DNA of 64,000 bases from positions 842,304 through 906,303 of the forward strand of contig NW_015971545.1 in the NCBI RefSeq assembly GCF_000182565.1. The letters run 5' to 3'. Positions 48,001-59,700 of the stretch are shown here, piece by piece; positions within the stretch are counted from its first letter, which is position 1, and each line of letters begins with the position of its first letter. The position numbers and the translations under genes were made by a program. The notes beneath the pieces were generated by a model. It did no database searches and had not been told where the DNA came from. It was given only the letters and a program-made list of their open reading frames with translations. This stretch comes from Spizellomyces punctatus DAOM BR117. Taxonomy: Eukaryota; Chytridiomycota; Chytridiomycetes; Spizellomycetales; Spizellomycetaceae.

Positions 48001-48392
48001 GTCCGGATTCACCTGTGCCAGTTAGTGGAGCTACTCGTGGCAGCGTTACGTTTCCGCGCACGACGTCCTCGCCGACAGTAGCGCCCTCTCCATTTTCCGC
48101 TGCGTCGTCGAAATTTGTTCCGTCAAATGAGTTGGACTCACGGATTGACCCCAGAGATAACGCATTCTCGTGCTCGACCGCACTAGGCAACAAACTCTCC
48201 GCGGGCATTTATGACGATTTGGATCTTTCTCGGCTGAGCCTCGCTGGTTATACGGAAAGTGAAGAAGACGCCCGGGGGTTGAGACTCACAGGGCACTCGA
48301 CGAGTTATCGCGGTTTCCGTGACCAAGGTAACTTTGAAAAATCGGACTTTCAAATTACCACGGATGGCTATGCTCCGTGGTCCTTGCCGTGA
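45029..48392 (+). CDS. mei2: Mei2-like RNA-binding protein
   Basis: Roughly a dozen exons. Traced landmarks: exon 1 at 45029-45196 and exon 2 from 45265, with the stop at 48390-48392. The order is a Ser/Pro-rich N-terminus, RRM1 (TLALDNLPVHMSLTEVHTLL, then SFGDLRDVFRPQ), RRM2 (after splicing: VRSIAFSNVGSQISYVVEYF), a long Ser/Pro linker, and the Mei2-type C-terminal RRM. That last domain reads TTFMIRN, IPNKYTQ, NKTHKGQYNFLYLRMDF, NRCNVGYAFINF and SFAERVVGKKW, spread over five small exons. It ends with ALIQKFRNS, SVMLEDPSYRPKIFYTAG and a disordered tail. In fission yeast Mei2 binds meiRNA and drives meiosis; plant and other relatives act in differentiation. All segments are consistent in frame after splicing. 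Confidence 0.9.
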
Positions 48393-48692
48393 AATGCTCA
48401 ATACGTTGTGGTTCTGGTTATGTAAATGGGTGGACATTCTTCTATACCCCTACTACGGATATATGTGCAGTTTTGAGGGATATACACGCAGTCTATTTGT
48501 GTGAGGACCTTGCGTGCATTGACTTTCCCAAATTGTTTTTGTAGTTAAGCGTTAGATAGAGGGACGAGCGTATATATGTTTGATAGCTTTCATCTGTATT
48601 TGACATGTGGTGATATTTGACGTCATTCGGGTTAACAAAGTTGACTTTGTTGAGCAATTATGCGAGTATGCATTGATCACAATGGATGACAA
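48393..48692. other. Convergent intergenic region
   Basis: 300 bp between the Mei2-like stop and the MIX23 stop. Nothing was recognised. Confidence 0.5.
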
Positions 48693-49459
48693 TTATCGCA
48701 GAACTTTCCAAAAGTCCTCTGACACGAGGGTACCCCAGCATCTGGCTTTGAACACCTCGGATGTGCGCTCTCGTAATATTTCTTCCACTGTAAATTCAGC
48801 GTTGATTGCGCGTGCCTGTCAACGGGTGGTCGCACCGATCAGAACCGTGAGCAAATGTAGCAAAACATCGAGCTACCTTTGCTTCATCTGCCTGTATTGA
48901 CAATTTCAAATCTATATCGTTTGGCTGTTCTTCAAGCTGTTTCCTCTTTGTCGCTATTCTTTCATCTGTCAGATGCTTGCACTTTGATATCAGCCTTATC
49001 GAAGGCAGGATGAGGATCTGATGGAAAGCAGATGCTATCAAAAAGATGATAAACCCACCTTTCTCTATGTCTATATGACTCATCAAGCTGCTCATAAAAC
49101 GCCCGACATGACTAATGGGCGCTCTTTTGTTTATGTTGCTAGCCAGCGTTTTGTCACGGAAGGAAGCCACTCAAACCTTATTTAGATCTACAGAGCGTGT
49201 TGTCAAAGCGTTGAGACGTGGCACAACATTGTCGTCCAAAGTACGCAGATCCTAGGCAACAGCCAATCTTCAGCAACATTTAAAATCTTGGACGGAGAAG
49301 TGAGTAAACTACCTTTAACACTCCTGAAAAAGAGGGAAGAGAACATCAATGTTGGTCTTATTCTTTCTTGCGTAAACCAACGTGCCCTCAAGAAGGGTGA
49401 CACTTACGCTTAAACAAAGAGAAATCTTCGCACACAGCAGGGTTTACGGTTGGGTCCAT
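48693..49459 (-). CDS. MIX23: MIX23 / CCDC58 / Cid2 family mitochondrial protein
   Basis: Six small exons on the minus strand (49459-49408, 49323-49313, 49251-49177, 49090-49059, 48994-48877, 48815-48693) join with consistent phases to 136 residues. That is close to the ~140 usual for the family. The N-terminus after splicing reads CEDFSLFKRVLKDLRTLDDN, where exon 2 is an 11-nt microexon. The middle is helical (LDESYRHRERLISKCKHL). The C-terminal signature is LNA-type: INAEFTVEEILRERTSEVF, then KARC. Family members are intermembrane-space or matrix-associated mitochondrial proteins linked to import; the fission yeast member Cid2 affects caffeine sensitivity. The gene is invisible as a single frame because no exon exceeds 41 codons. 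It is divergent from the DUF5522 gene. Confidence 0.87.
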
Positions 49460-49671
49460 CATGCATAACGCTGGTATGTGCGGGAGAAGGATCTACAATT
49501 GGCCATCATGGCTGTGCAGCATGTAAATCACGCGACTTTTGGAGTCAAAGCAAGTTCGAACTCAACCAACTGTAAGAATAAATGCGAAGTACATCGTCCT
49601 CAGTATCAAACTCACACTTTTTGGTGCGACGTGTAAAGCAGACAGTCACATACGTTTTCCAGAGTCGTGGA
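49460..49671. promoter_or_regulatory. Short divergent promoter, MIX23 / DUF5522 genes
   Basis: Only 212 bp separate the MIX23 start from the preferred DUF5522 start (49672), or 122 bp if the upstream in-frame ATG at 49582 is used. No TATA box is seen, as expected of a bidirectional housekeeping promoter. Confidence 0.5.
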
Positions 49672-50032
49672 ATGTCTACCCATCAGGGAGATGAAGTTAT
49701 TTGGCAAAAAGCGCACGAAGAGGCGGTGGAGGTGCGTGGAAAGAGTACGAAGGTCTCCTCGACGCAGGGCCTCATGATTGCATTAGTGTGGAAAACAGAC
49801 ATATATAGACCCGAAGACCGGGTACTCCGTGTTTACGGAACTTGCTCACAAGAAGAGAGGCTATTGTTGCGGCAACACCTGCAGGTGTGAGCACAATTGA
49901 GTTTCAAGTTTGTCAAGCTGGCAACCTTTGATACATGAGTACGCCCGCAGGCATTGTCCCTTTTTGCATGAAAACGTTGGCAAACCTGAGAAAATTAAGG
50001 AACAGGCAGTGGCCGCTCGTCGACAACATTAG
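49672..50032 (+). CDS. DUF5522 small Cys-rich protein
   Basis: Three exons (49672-49731, 49787-49884, 49951-50032) give 79 residues. Spliced, it reads HEEAVECGKQTYIDPKTGYS, then VFTELAHKKRGYCCGNTCR, then HCPFLHENV. The DPxTGY, VFTxxAHxxRGxCC and CRHCP pattern is that of DUF5522, a small conserved family of bacteria and eukaryotes. The clustered Cys/His residues suggest metal binding; the function is unknown. An in-frame ATG at 49582 would add 30 basic residues (MRSTSSSVSNSHFLVRRVKQ) resembling a mitochondrial presequence. The CRHC core is assembled from exons 2 and 3. Confidence 0.82.
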
Positions 50033-50705
50033 CACTGTCGTGGGTATCAGTCTCACGAGACACATAACCTGGCAGGCTGTGAGAGATACGAACGCGGTTG
50101 GTTTGGCAGGCAGGAGTGCGTGCTACCGTTAAAGGGGCACCTGATCTGCATGGACCCTATGGTTAGCTTTGATGCTTGTAGATGTCGTTGAGGACTTCCT
50201 GAGGTCCACACGACGTACAGTAGAATTAGATCGGACATCACCACATGCTGTATTGTCATATACTTGATGCGCTAGTGTGAAGAATCAGCGAGGTGGTATC
50301 GTGGGAGTCGGATAATGCAGTATATTAAAAATGAAACTAGTGATTCCAATAGATACTTGCGCACCGTTTATCGGTCATTTCTTCAACGACATTAACGTTT
50401 TCGGCATTGAAGGAAGTATTACTTTTTCGCGGGACCGCATCGTGGTCAATAAAAGCCACTTCAACAAAGACGGAGTTCACGCGAACTCGCGACCGTAATC
50501 ATTGTTTCCTGTATCGGTAGCCGCGATGTTTAGAGCTCCCGGGTTTCGTTGGCGCATGTAAATAGCGTACTGGAGTTGTCAGTATCTTGCCTACATGTAT
50601 CGAGTAGGATAAGAATAGCATATGCTCCAGATTTCAATTCCTATTATACAAAGTAATAAGCAGACCTATGCTATATAATGGAAACCACTACGTCCAACTC
50701 GTCCA
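50033..50705. other. Convergent intergenic region
   Basis: 673 bp between the DUF5522 stop and the Tom1-like stop. No gene, RNA or repeat was recognised. Confidence 0.5.
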
Positions 50706-53700
50706 TCAAGCAAATCCAAACCCTAAGGAGAAAACGTGCACAGATGTCCGCTGTTAGCATATGCTATATTACAAATATCTTTCTCAACCAACATCGTACC
50801 TGTTCCACCTTCAGATATTGCTAACAGCAAATTCGACCTTAACTGCTCGTACGATTCATATTGAGGCAAATCCAGTTGATTGAAGCTACGAAGCACCGGT
50901 ATGAGGTTAGAGGCTCGGCGATGCTGCTCGTCTAAAATCACAGTAGCCTACCATGTATGTGCGCTCGGCAGTCTGTCTGCCGAAGAAAAGTCCTTGTGGA
51001 TTTGGAACTTTTGCACCCCATTGGCTCCTTGTAGTTGGGCAAAACCTTCTAGTGGAACCTTACTGGTACCAGTTGCGAACTGTACCAACTTTGCCCGTTC
51101 TTCTTGACTAAAGCTGCGAACCGCCCGCCAAAACCATTGCACTTGGGGGCTTGAGGACGTGTAATTCTGATATTCGGTGTTGTTTTTCCAGTCGTCGATA
51201 TCAATATCAGGCATACCGGAAATGAGCAATTCCAATTCTTGCTCGTTGAAAATCTTAACAAGGTCTTTTGGAATGATATCATGGAACCCACTTAGGAACG
51301 CATCGATCTGCGCCCGAATGGCAGTCATAAGACGCTGTTCCACAACCAATTTGACGTATTCGTGTTTGTTTTCTTCGGTTACTTGTATATCGCGCCCGTT
51401 CGGCTTCAGATCGATCGTCTGCTTCTTACCGAACTCATCAATTTCCGTACTGAAAGTGAGGTCGAGAACCTCTACATTATCATTCTGTAATATCCATTCC
51501 AAACTCTTATGATATTCCGGATCCACCGCTTCCATGTCTTTGTAGTCCACTGGAACCTCAATCATCGACTTATAGAATGATCGCGTAAAGTATGCATCGA
51601 GGAGGCGTCCATCGTAAATGGCTTTCCCGATAATCCGTCCAACGAACTTGAAATACAGAAGGTGATCAGGGTTGATATACGACAAGCGATTGGGCTGATA
51701 TGTAACTTTATCAACCGCTGAAGGTCGGAACAGGGCATAGTCTGGATTAAACATTTGACGGGCTAAGACCGAGAACCACTCTCTTGTTACACCCCCGGCG
51801 TCAACGCCTTCCTCGTCGTAAAATCGAACATTCAACTTGCTGAATTTGATTTCATCGCCAGAACGACCTTGCAGTTGGTGGTACGAATCTTCAAAGACGT
51901 ACTGCCTTCGAACGTTGATCTGTAGCGATCCGTAATGATCCCGACTGGTTCGTTTGTGCAGTTGCTGATTGAAATACGTCCGCTTGTTGTCGAATTCCAA
52001 AATCTTTGGGTTCTGAACCAATAGCGAAAATGATCCACTCATGAGAGATGGGCTGTTGCGGACCATTGTGTTCAAAATCTTTCGGTGTTCATCCGTGAAC
52101 GCGACAAAAAGTTCTTCGTTATTTTTCGCATCATACTCAGCGCTATGTCTGGCCGCAACTCTTGGCAATGTTGGAATTGCGGGGATCTGTCCAGAAGTAG
52201 ATGTGCGCCGACGCAGCACGTAAGGTTTTGAAACTACCAAAAACGATTCGATGGCAGGTAGCAAGACTGTGGCGACGTGTATCAAAGCATCCTTTTCGTT
52301 GATGATGGTGAGGCACATTCCAAGCCGTTGCCACAATTTCGACATTTGAAGCTTGTCATATATAGTGGATAGCTTGGCTTCTGGTCCATCATCATTTCCT
52401 GTCCTGCTAGCAGCAGAAGATGTTTGGTGTTCTAGTGCTGAAAGTGCATCATCCCGCGCACTTGGGGATGCATCGGTTCGCTTGTCATTGGAAACACTTG
52501 CTTTGGAATGGATGAAATCTATCGTCTTCAATACCCTGAGCAACTTCGCCTGCTGTGCAGTCGACGGAGAAAACTTGCCCAACGTCACGCTTTGAACGTC
52601 CACTGGATCCTTCGCTGACTCCAGGACACCTATGAGTTCGTCCAGATCGGGGATCATGGAATTGCCGAGTCGCTGAGCGGAATCTGCCAATTCACGAGTA
52701 ATTGTTTCGCGATTGTTTGCTAGTGTCGAGAGATGTTGAATGACAGACAGCGTGTATTGAAATGTTTTTCCTGAACAAACACCGGCCGTGAGAACATTCA
52801 CAACAGCCGACACGTATTGATCCGGTATAACAGGAGCCTTGTCTGCATTGCCAGTATTGGCCGCTTTTTTCGGTGTTTGAGGGATTTGAGCGGTTTGAGG
52901 TTGCTCAGCGCGCATTTCCCCAGACGCTCCTACATTCGACGATACATGTTCAGTGATATTGTCCGTTGTCGAATCCATTCGGCCCTCAGACGACGGTTCT
53001 ATCGTTCCCTTCTGGTTCCCATCTTTGGACCTAGTCCCTACCATCGATAACCGCCGCAGCACACTCGACAGAATGTGCATCAATTGCTCCATGAGAACGG
53101 AACAATCCAGAAATGCCGGTCGTTGTAGTAAACTCAGGAGAATCACCACTGGGTATTTCATATCGCCTGCTTTGTCTTTGCCTTTCGGCCTTTTTGGGGT
53201 TTTGAACAAGTTGACTCCGATCTGATCGTTCTCAACCAGAAACAGACGCGCTACTTGTTCGTTGTAGGTGACCAGTTGAAATATTGTCTCTAGACACCTT
53301 TGAGCTACAAGGTTAGGTACGTTGTTGGGCTGCTGGTGCAACCCGACGGCTGTCCCTTTCCGAGGTGTTACACTGTGTTTGCTCTTCCCTTTTAACGAAA
53401 GCTGGGCGAAGCTCTTATCCACATTTGCTAAATCCGCACTCCCGTCTGCCAAAATAGAAAGCAGTAGAGAGACAAGTTCCCCGCGCGTCTTCGTGTTTTC
53501 ACAGAGGTTTACGAGTGCTCTGTGGAGCAGGGGTTTCCCGACAGGCTCTGGAAGGAACAATAAGCGAATCAACGTCATCAAAGCTGGTTTATCCAGTAGA
53601 TGTACTGCTTCGCGAGATACAGAGCGTTTCGTAGCAGAGCTTGCTGGTGGTTGAGATTCCGATAGCAGATTTGACCCAGGAGCACGGCCATAAAGCGAGG

Positions 53701-56700
53701 TGGCGTAGCGTCCACGAGTCCGTTGAGACCTGAACGCATTTGCTTCCGCCACAAGGGCTGGAGGAAGGGTTGCTAAAAATCCATCATCCTGCTCTAATAG
53801 TACCGTTTGTCTCAATTGAGGATCTAAAGTAGCCAAGAAGCTAGCTGGATCCAGCTCCACAGGTCCGGTTTCTGCAACGCCAGCAACTGCAGGCCGGGTA
53901 GCTCTCGTCCTGCGTTCCTGTTCGCGGCGTTCCTGTTGAAGCACCTCCTCACGGATGTCTGCCGGCAAAGCATCAAGAAATTCCGTGCTTATCGCCGGAG
54001 GTGGAACGGTCGCCTGCTGGCCTCGCTGTTGTTCACGCAAGTGCTGATTGATTACCTCTTGACGCAAATCATCAGGTAAAGCTTCCAGAAAAGTGACATC
54101 AATACCGGAACCTGAAGGGCGATTTGTAAGCCTGCGCAGCATCCAAACCACGGACTTCAAATATACCTGTAATATCAACCGGACTACCATTGACCGTTAC
54201 TATTATTCTGTCCGTTGAAGCGGTATCCCCTTCTGGTATTGATTCCGATTCCATAGGTTGTGCAGACGATGTGTTTGTACTGTCCTCTTCTGCCGGGATA
54301 ATGGGCGCTCCAGAGATTTCTCCTGCCTCTTGTTCATGTAACGTATTTCTGCCCTCCTCCAGACTTCTCTGCTGTTCTTTCCCCCGCCGTTCTTCTTCCT
54401 CGCGTTTTCTTTCCTCTTCTTCTTCTCTCAGTTTCCTTTCGGTGTCCTCTCGCTCTTTCCGTAGTTTGGCTTCCTCTATCGCTGCAGGTATCATCGCGTT
54501 TAAGACGGCATTTACCACCCGTGCGGCCTTTTCTTGCACTGAATTGCCATACATCAAGCGAGCTTCTTGGAACCATCTTTCCGCTGTACCCAGCGGTGCG
54601 AATGCATGGATCACTGCAAGTTGTTCGTCCAACTCGGTACGATGTGATACATTCTGACTTGTTGATCCAGTTTCGGCCGTACCACCCGTCCCAGAGGTCG
54701 ATTCCCTTCGACTAGAGGCGGGAACACCAGCAAGACCTCCAGGCGCAACGCCTACTCCGGAATCTGGCATGCCCAATTCAACGCGATAATGGGCGGCACC
54801 ACGGCCACCAGACCTGGAAAACAAGTGTTCTAAAATCTGCAAAGCATTACCCCCAATTAGGTCATCAAATGCCTGCCAATCTAGAATATCGCCCGTGCGG
54901 ACTCCAGGCTGGCCCCGTGCACGATGGTGCAAATCTCCTCCTCGAGAGTCTCCTCGATTGGAAGGAGGGCCTTGATTGACCAGTAATGGATGTGACAGAA
55001 TATCTTCGTTCATAGTCTGCGGTCGCATTCCCAGTGGTCTTCCTAGTACCGGGAAGTCACCGACATTACTGTATCCAGGTCCACCGTCATCAGCCACCCA
55101 TGTGATATCGAGTCCACCGGCAGGATTCATATCTACTTCCATGACTTGTCGCCGGGCAATTCTTCTCGTTCTTGCCCCTCGAGGTCCACCGAAGAACCCA
55201 AATCGCGGGAAGGGTAGACGCCCCGGTGCTCCGACGGGTAAGAATGCCTCGTCGTCTTCGCCGTCAATCAAGTCTTCTTCATACATATCAACTATGTCTC
55301 CACGCCCATCTTCTTCAGAATCGTCCTCATCATCTTCAATGGCATCTTCAATGTCCCCATCGGATTCTGGTTGTTCACCTTCACCAACATCGGAGCCATC
55401 AGGGCCCTCATCCATCACCACAACCTCCATATCCTCCGTATTGTTACCGATTTCCACTGCTGCACTTGGATCCTCATTGATGTCATGATAGTCGGTGTGC
55501 CCATCCTCCCAGGACATATCCGCATCAGAGTTCCCATCACCGTCATCATCATCGTCATGTTCCGGCGTTTCATCACCAATCAAATCTTCGTCGTCGTCCT
55601 CTTCATCATCATCATCGCTTGACGGGTCCGGATTGCCTTGATACGGCTGCGGGACTACAATTTCCATATCATCGTCGACATCCGAATCCTGCCCGACATA
55701 ATCGCAGAGGTTGTGAGCAGTCCATACATGCGAAATCAAAGCATTGATACACACCTCCTCATCCTCATCCTCTTCTGCATCACTCATTTCTTCATCGGAA
55801 AACTCGTCATAGGCGTCATCGTCTTCAGACTCCTCGGTAGTGCTTTCCCCTGCCTCCTCATCACTGCTAGGGGCATGATACATTCCCAGTGCTGAATTAC
55901 GGTATAAATCCGATAGCTCCGTATTTCCTTCATCTATCGCACTAATGCCGTTATGAGCAGGAGTAACGGTCGAATCAATCTTAGTTCCTGTGGCCCGTAC
56001 TTCGTTTGCCTTCCCCAATCGAATCGCAACCTTTGTCAGAAACTCCAGTGGTTTAAGGATTGCGCTGATGAGTGTTGTGCTTTCCGGATGGTGTACATCG
56101 ACCTCGGCTAAAGCTTGGGTCAGTAAGTTCACAAATCCCTTTTCTAGCATCATCCGTGAGTAGTTGGTTGGGATATCGTCGATTCCAGTGGAGGCAGCGC
56201 TGGGAACTGAGCTTGTTGGACCTCTCGCGGTTAATATCTTGAAGCACAGGTCCGCAATAGCTAAAAACCTGGCATAGCGTATCTCTGTTCCGTCCTCTAC
56301 ATGCGTGACCGCATCGCGCAAGCTCCGCCATATAACATCCAATACACATCGTCGTACATTCGCAAGGTCAGGGTAAAGCTTCTTCTCCGTTGAAAAGTCG
56401 GCAGTTACACCAAGACATAGACCTGATATGAGACTAGTTGTCCAATTACTCTCGACTAACTTCCTCTGCAGCTCTGAATCTGCGGTCTGTGCGCTCAGGG
56501 GTGGAGCCTGGAGGGAACCATGAGGAAGTAAATCATATACTAAATGATTCAAAAAAGGATTGCGACCAATTGTGCCTTTAAGGGGTGTCCCTTTCGCACG
56601 CTTCTGCGAGACAGTTATCACATCCACTTTGCAAGTCGGGTACGCGACCACTAGCTCCGCCAGACACTGTAGCAAGAAACATCTCCGCATGTGCGTGAGC

Positions 56701-59700
56701 TGTTGTTGTTGCATCGAGAGAACGTTCTGAGCTCCGTTCTTTGAATCCTCCTGGTTCTGCTCCGCGACAGATCGTACTTTGTCTTGCTCATGAGCAACCG
56801 TACTGTCGCTTGACATCAGAATCGGGGCATTTTTGATCGCCAGCAGTTCCGTAACAAGGAACTGAACTACACCTTCTGACACGTCGGACAAATAAGAACT
56901 ATCCACGGGTTCAGCATTATTCGATGGCCCAGAAGTAGAGCCACTGGTGAGTTCCGCGTTAAACGGGCTATCGATGTCCATTGCTTGCTCTGGTGCTAGT
57001 TTGCTACCGTCCGAATGGGCCTCGTCTTTATGACCCTCTTTTGCAACACCTTCCTTTGACTTCAGCGTGATTTGTTGGTGTCGTGCCGAGGCATCATATC
57101 TGGTCAACTGGCAATTTGCAGTCACTGCATCAATAAATGTTTCCGGACTCCGGCTGACTATATGGCTACAGTTCTTCACAAAGGTGCCAACGTCCACCAC
57201 CCTCTGACGGGGATAGCTGAGCCAATGAGTGATTTCCCTCTCCATCGTAGACTTAAGCACTATGGCATCTTCAATGATGTGCCGAAGAATCATGACTGTC
57301 ATAGCAGGCTGCGCATGGTAGAGACCAATTCTAGCAGGATTGAACAATAGTGGCACGCCACCTAAGCGGGCAAATTCAATCGCCACAGCATGCGAGCGAG
57401 TGAGGCGAACACTGAGGCGTAAAATAGCATGAAGCATCTCCTTGTCTACGGTCTCCAACTTCAGTAGGGACACCAACGTCTCCATAAGCCGAATCCGCTC
57501 TTGCTGAGTCAAAGGATTTAGCGTTCCACTAGCTTCCGCATCTAGCGCATCACCGTCGTTCTGCAACTTCGTCTGCACCGGCTCATCCGTGAGTGATACA
57601 TAGGCCTCCAGAATCAGTAACACGGAGGGCAGCCACGGTGAATGAGTACCGTCAGACTCGGTCATTGTCAAGAGGTTGCCGATCAATTCCTTTGATGCTT
57701 CAATGGCAGTCCGCTGCCAGCTCATATCACTCACAATGAGGGCAAACAGACGGAGACGAACGGCGAGGCCCTTTGCGGCAGTTTCCAGGTTGGCAGTGAC
57801 CTTTACGCGGTACACTTCGATGTCAGACACTAGACTGCGCACTAGCGCTGGCATGTCATCCTTCCCTACGAAGCACAACAGGTCTTTTACGTAGAAAATC
57901 ACCTCTTCCACATAATCCAGTAGTTCGACACCCCGGCGCGGAATCTCAGCTTTCAGTTCATTTCGGATGACTTCCAAAGACGGCTGACTGTTCAGAGCTT
58001 TGCCTTTTTGTTTTGAGCCTTTCTCCTCAGTGGGGAAATCAGCGGGGGGATCCACATCCATATCGGCAGATTCGTTATCATTTCGCTGGTCGACCACTGC
58101 TGCCGGGAGGTTCGCGGAATTACTGGTGGTGCCCATGGACAAAGCCAATGCTGCGGCTAGCTCAGGGTCTTCCTCAGACACGACGGCTGTATTATTGTTT
58201 GCATGATTTTCCGTTACCGATGGGTTTCCTTGAGGGATGCTGATGCCACCTTCAGCATCGGTGGGTGTATCCGCCGAATGATTCGGCTGCCTTGCGGCGT
58301 CGGTAGAGGTCTCCTGCGACGCGCCAGAGGCCCCTTCTCCAGACGCATCGGCTGCTGCAGAGTAAGAGGCGGCCGCCACAACGTTTGGGTGATTGAGGAG
58401 ATACTCCGCCGCTCTGGCCACGTGATTTCCACAACGGACCAATGCAGTTTCAGCTGCGGCTCTAGGAAATCCCATATCCACCAATTGTTGTACTTTGTCC
58501 TCATCCGCGACGACTGTTGGCGAGCGATTGAAGATGGACGCCGCAATATTTCCCAGGGTAGGAGCGTTAATGTCTCCTTTATTGGTCATCTCTCCTTCCG
58601 CCTTCACCAGATGCGTTATAACCCCAAGGACCGATTTTACTACATTCCCTGGAGCGCGCGTCAGATATGGACTCCGCCACAATCTCAGCATAATTGGCGC
58701 GATGTAGCTTCGCATTTCGACAACAAACTCGTGTGGATCGAAATAGTCGGTGGACGTCTTGTCTTTCTCACGACCGACCAAACTAGCAGTGAGCGGTGAA
58801 TCGTGCAATAACTTACTGTTACATAAGGTCTGCAGAACGTTTATGGATAATTCCAAAGCGCCATGAATCCTTCCGAGTAGCTGTTTGGCTTCAGCATTTT
58901 GCTCCAGGTCGTCGCGGAGACTCACGCGTTCTGCATCGTCCCAAAGAGCCTGCAAAACCTCTAAGACGCGTGCGCTGCCGTTACGCTTGTGAAAGGACAG
59001 AACAAGATGCGTCTGCAAAGCGAGGCCACTTCTCTCTGCGTAGCCGAAGAGTCAGCGTAACGACGAAATACTTCGACAATGGAAAGGAAAGACTGACCTT
59101 CAACAAACATGACCGACAACAGAGCAAGTACCACAGCAAGATAGCTGTACTTGTTGACGGTACTATTCTGAGCTGTGTTGCATGCCTATTAGTATACATT
59201 GTAGATTACCTCTTGTTTGAACCCCCCCATACATACCAGGTCTCTCCCACGTCAAGTTGTCCCGGAGGAGTACCGCAATATCATCAACTATCTTCTGGCT
59301 AGCCTTCCGATTATTTGGTTCCGAAATTCGGCGCGCTGTAAGCAGTTTCAGGATACCTATAGCAACGGATGAATGGACCTTTCAATGGTGACCAAACTTC
59401 TAAGTTTCTACCTTGCAAGGTTGGGGTCAAAACAGTCGGTATTTGACTGAGAAGATGACGGAAATAGCGCGTATTCTTGACCCTTGGATCTTTCTCATTC
59501 ACGCTTTCCTCTGAGTTCGCGGCGGTGGATCCAGGACTATTCTCGAGTACAGAATCCAAAACGTCCACATCCAATAGCGATGATTCTCGAATCGCACCAG
59601 CGCTTCGACTATCCGGAGACTTCTTATCTGCGGATTGGTACCATTGTATTGGTACCGTGCTCTTCAGCACAATATTCTCCCATACACAAGTGCTACAAAC

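Noticed and set aside
48796-49170. Minus-strand frame with an apparent transmembrane helix (GGFIIFLIASAFHQIL), considered as Get1 or Sec66
   Set aside because: The hydrophobic stretch is an intron read through in frame. Removing it and joining flanking exons gives a clear MIX23 protein.
50723-50941. Minus-strand 72-codon frame as a separate small gene
   Set aside because: Its FNQLDLPQYESYEQLRS segment is the C-terminal HECT exon of the Tom1-like gene; the rest is intron.
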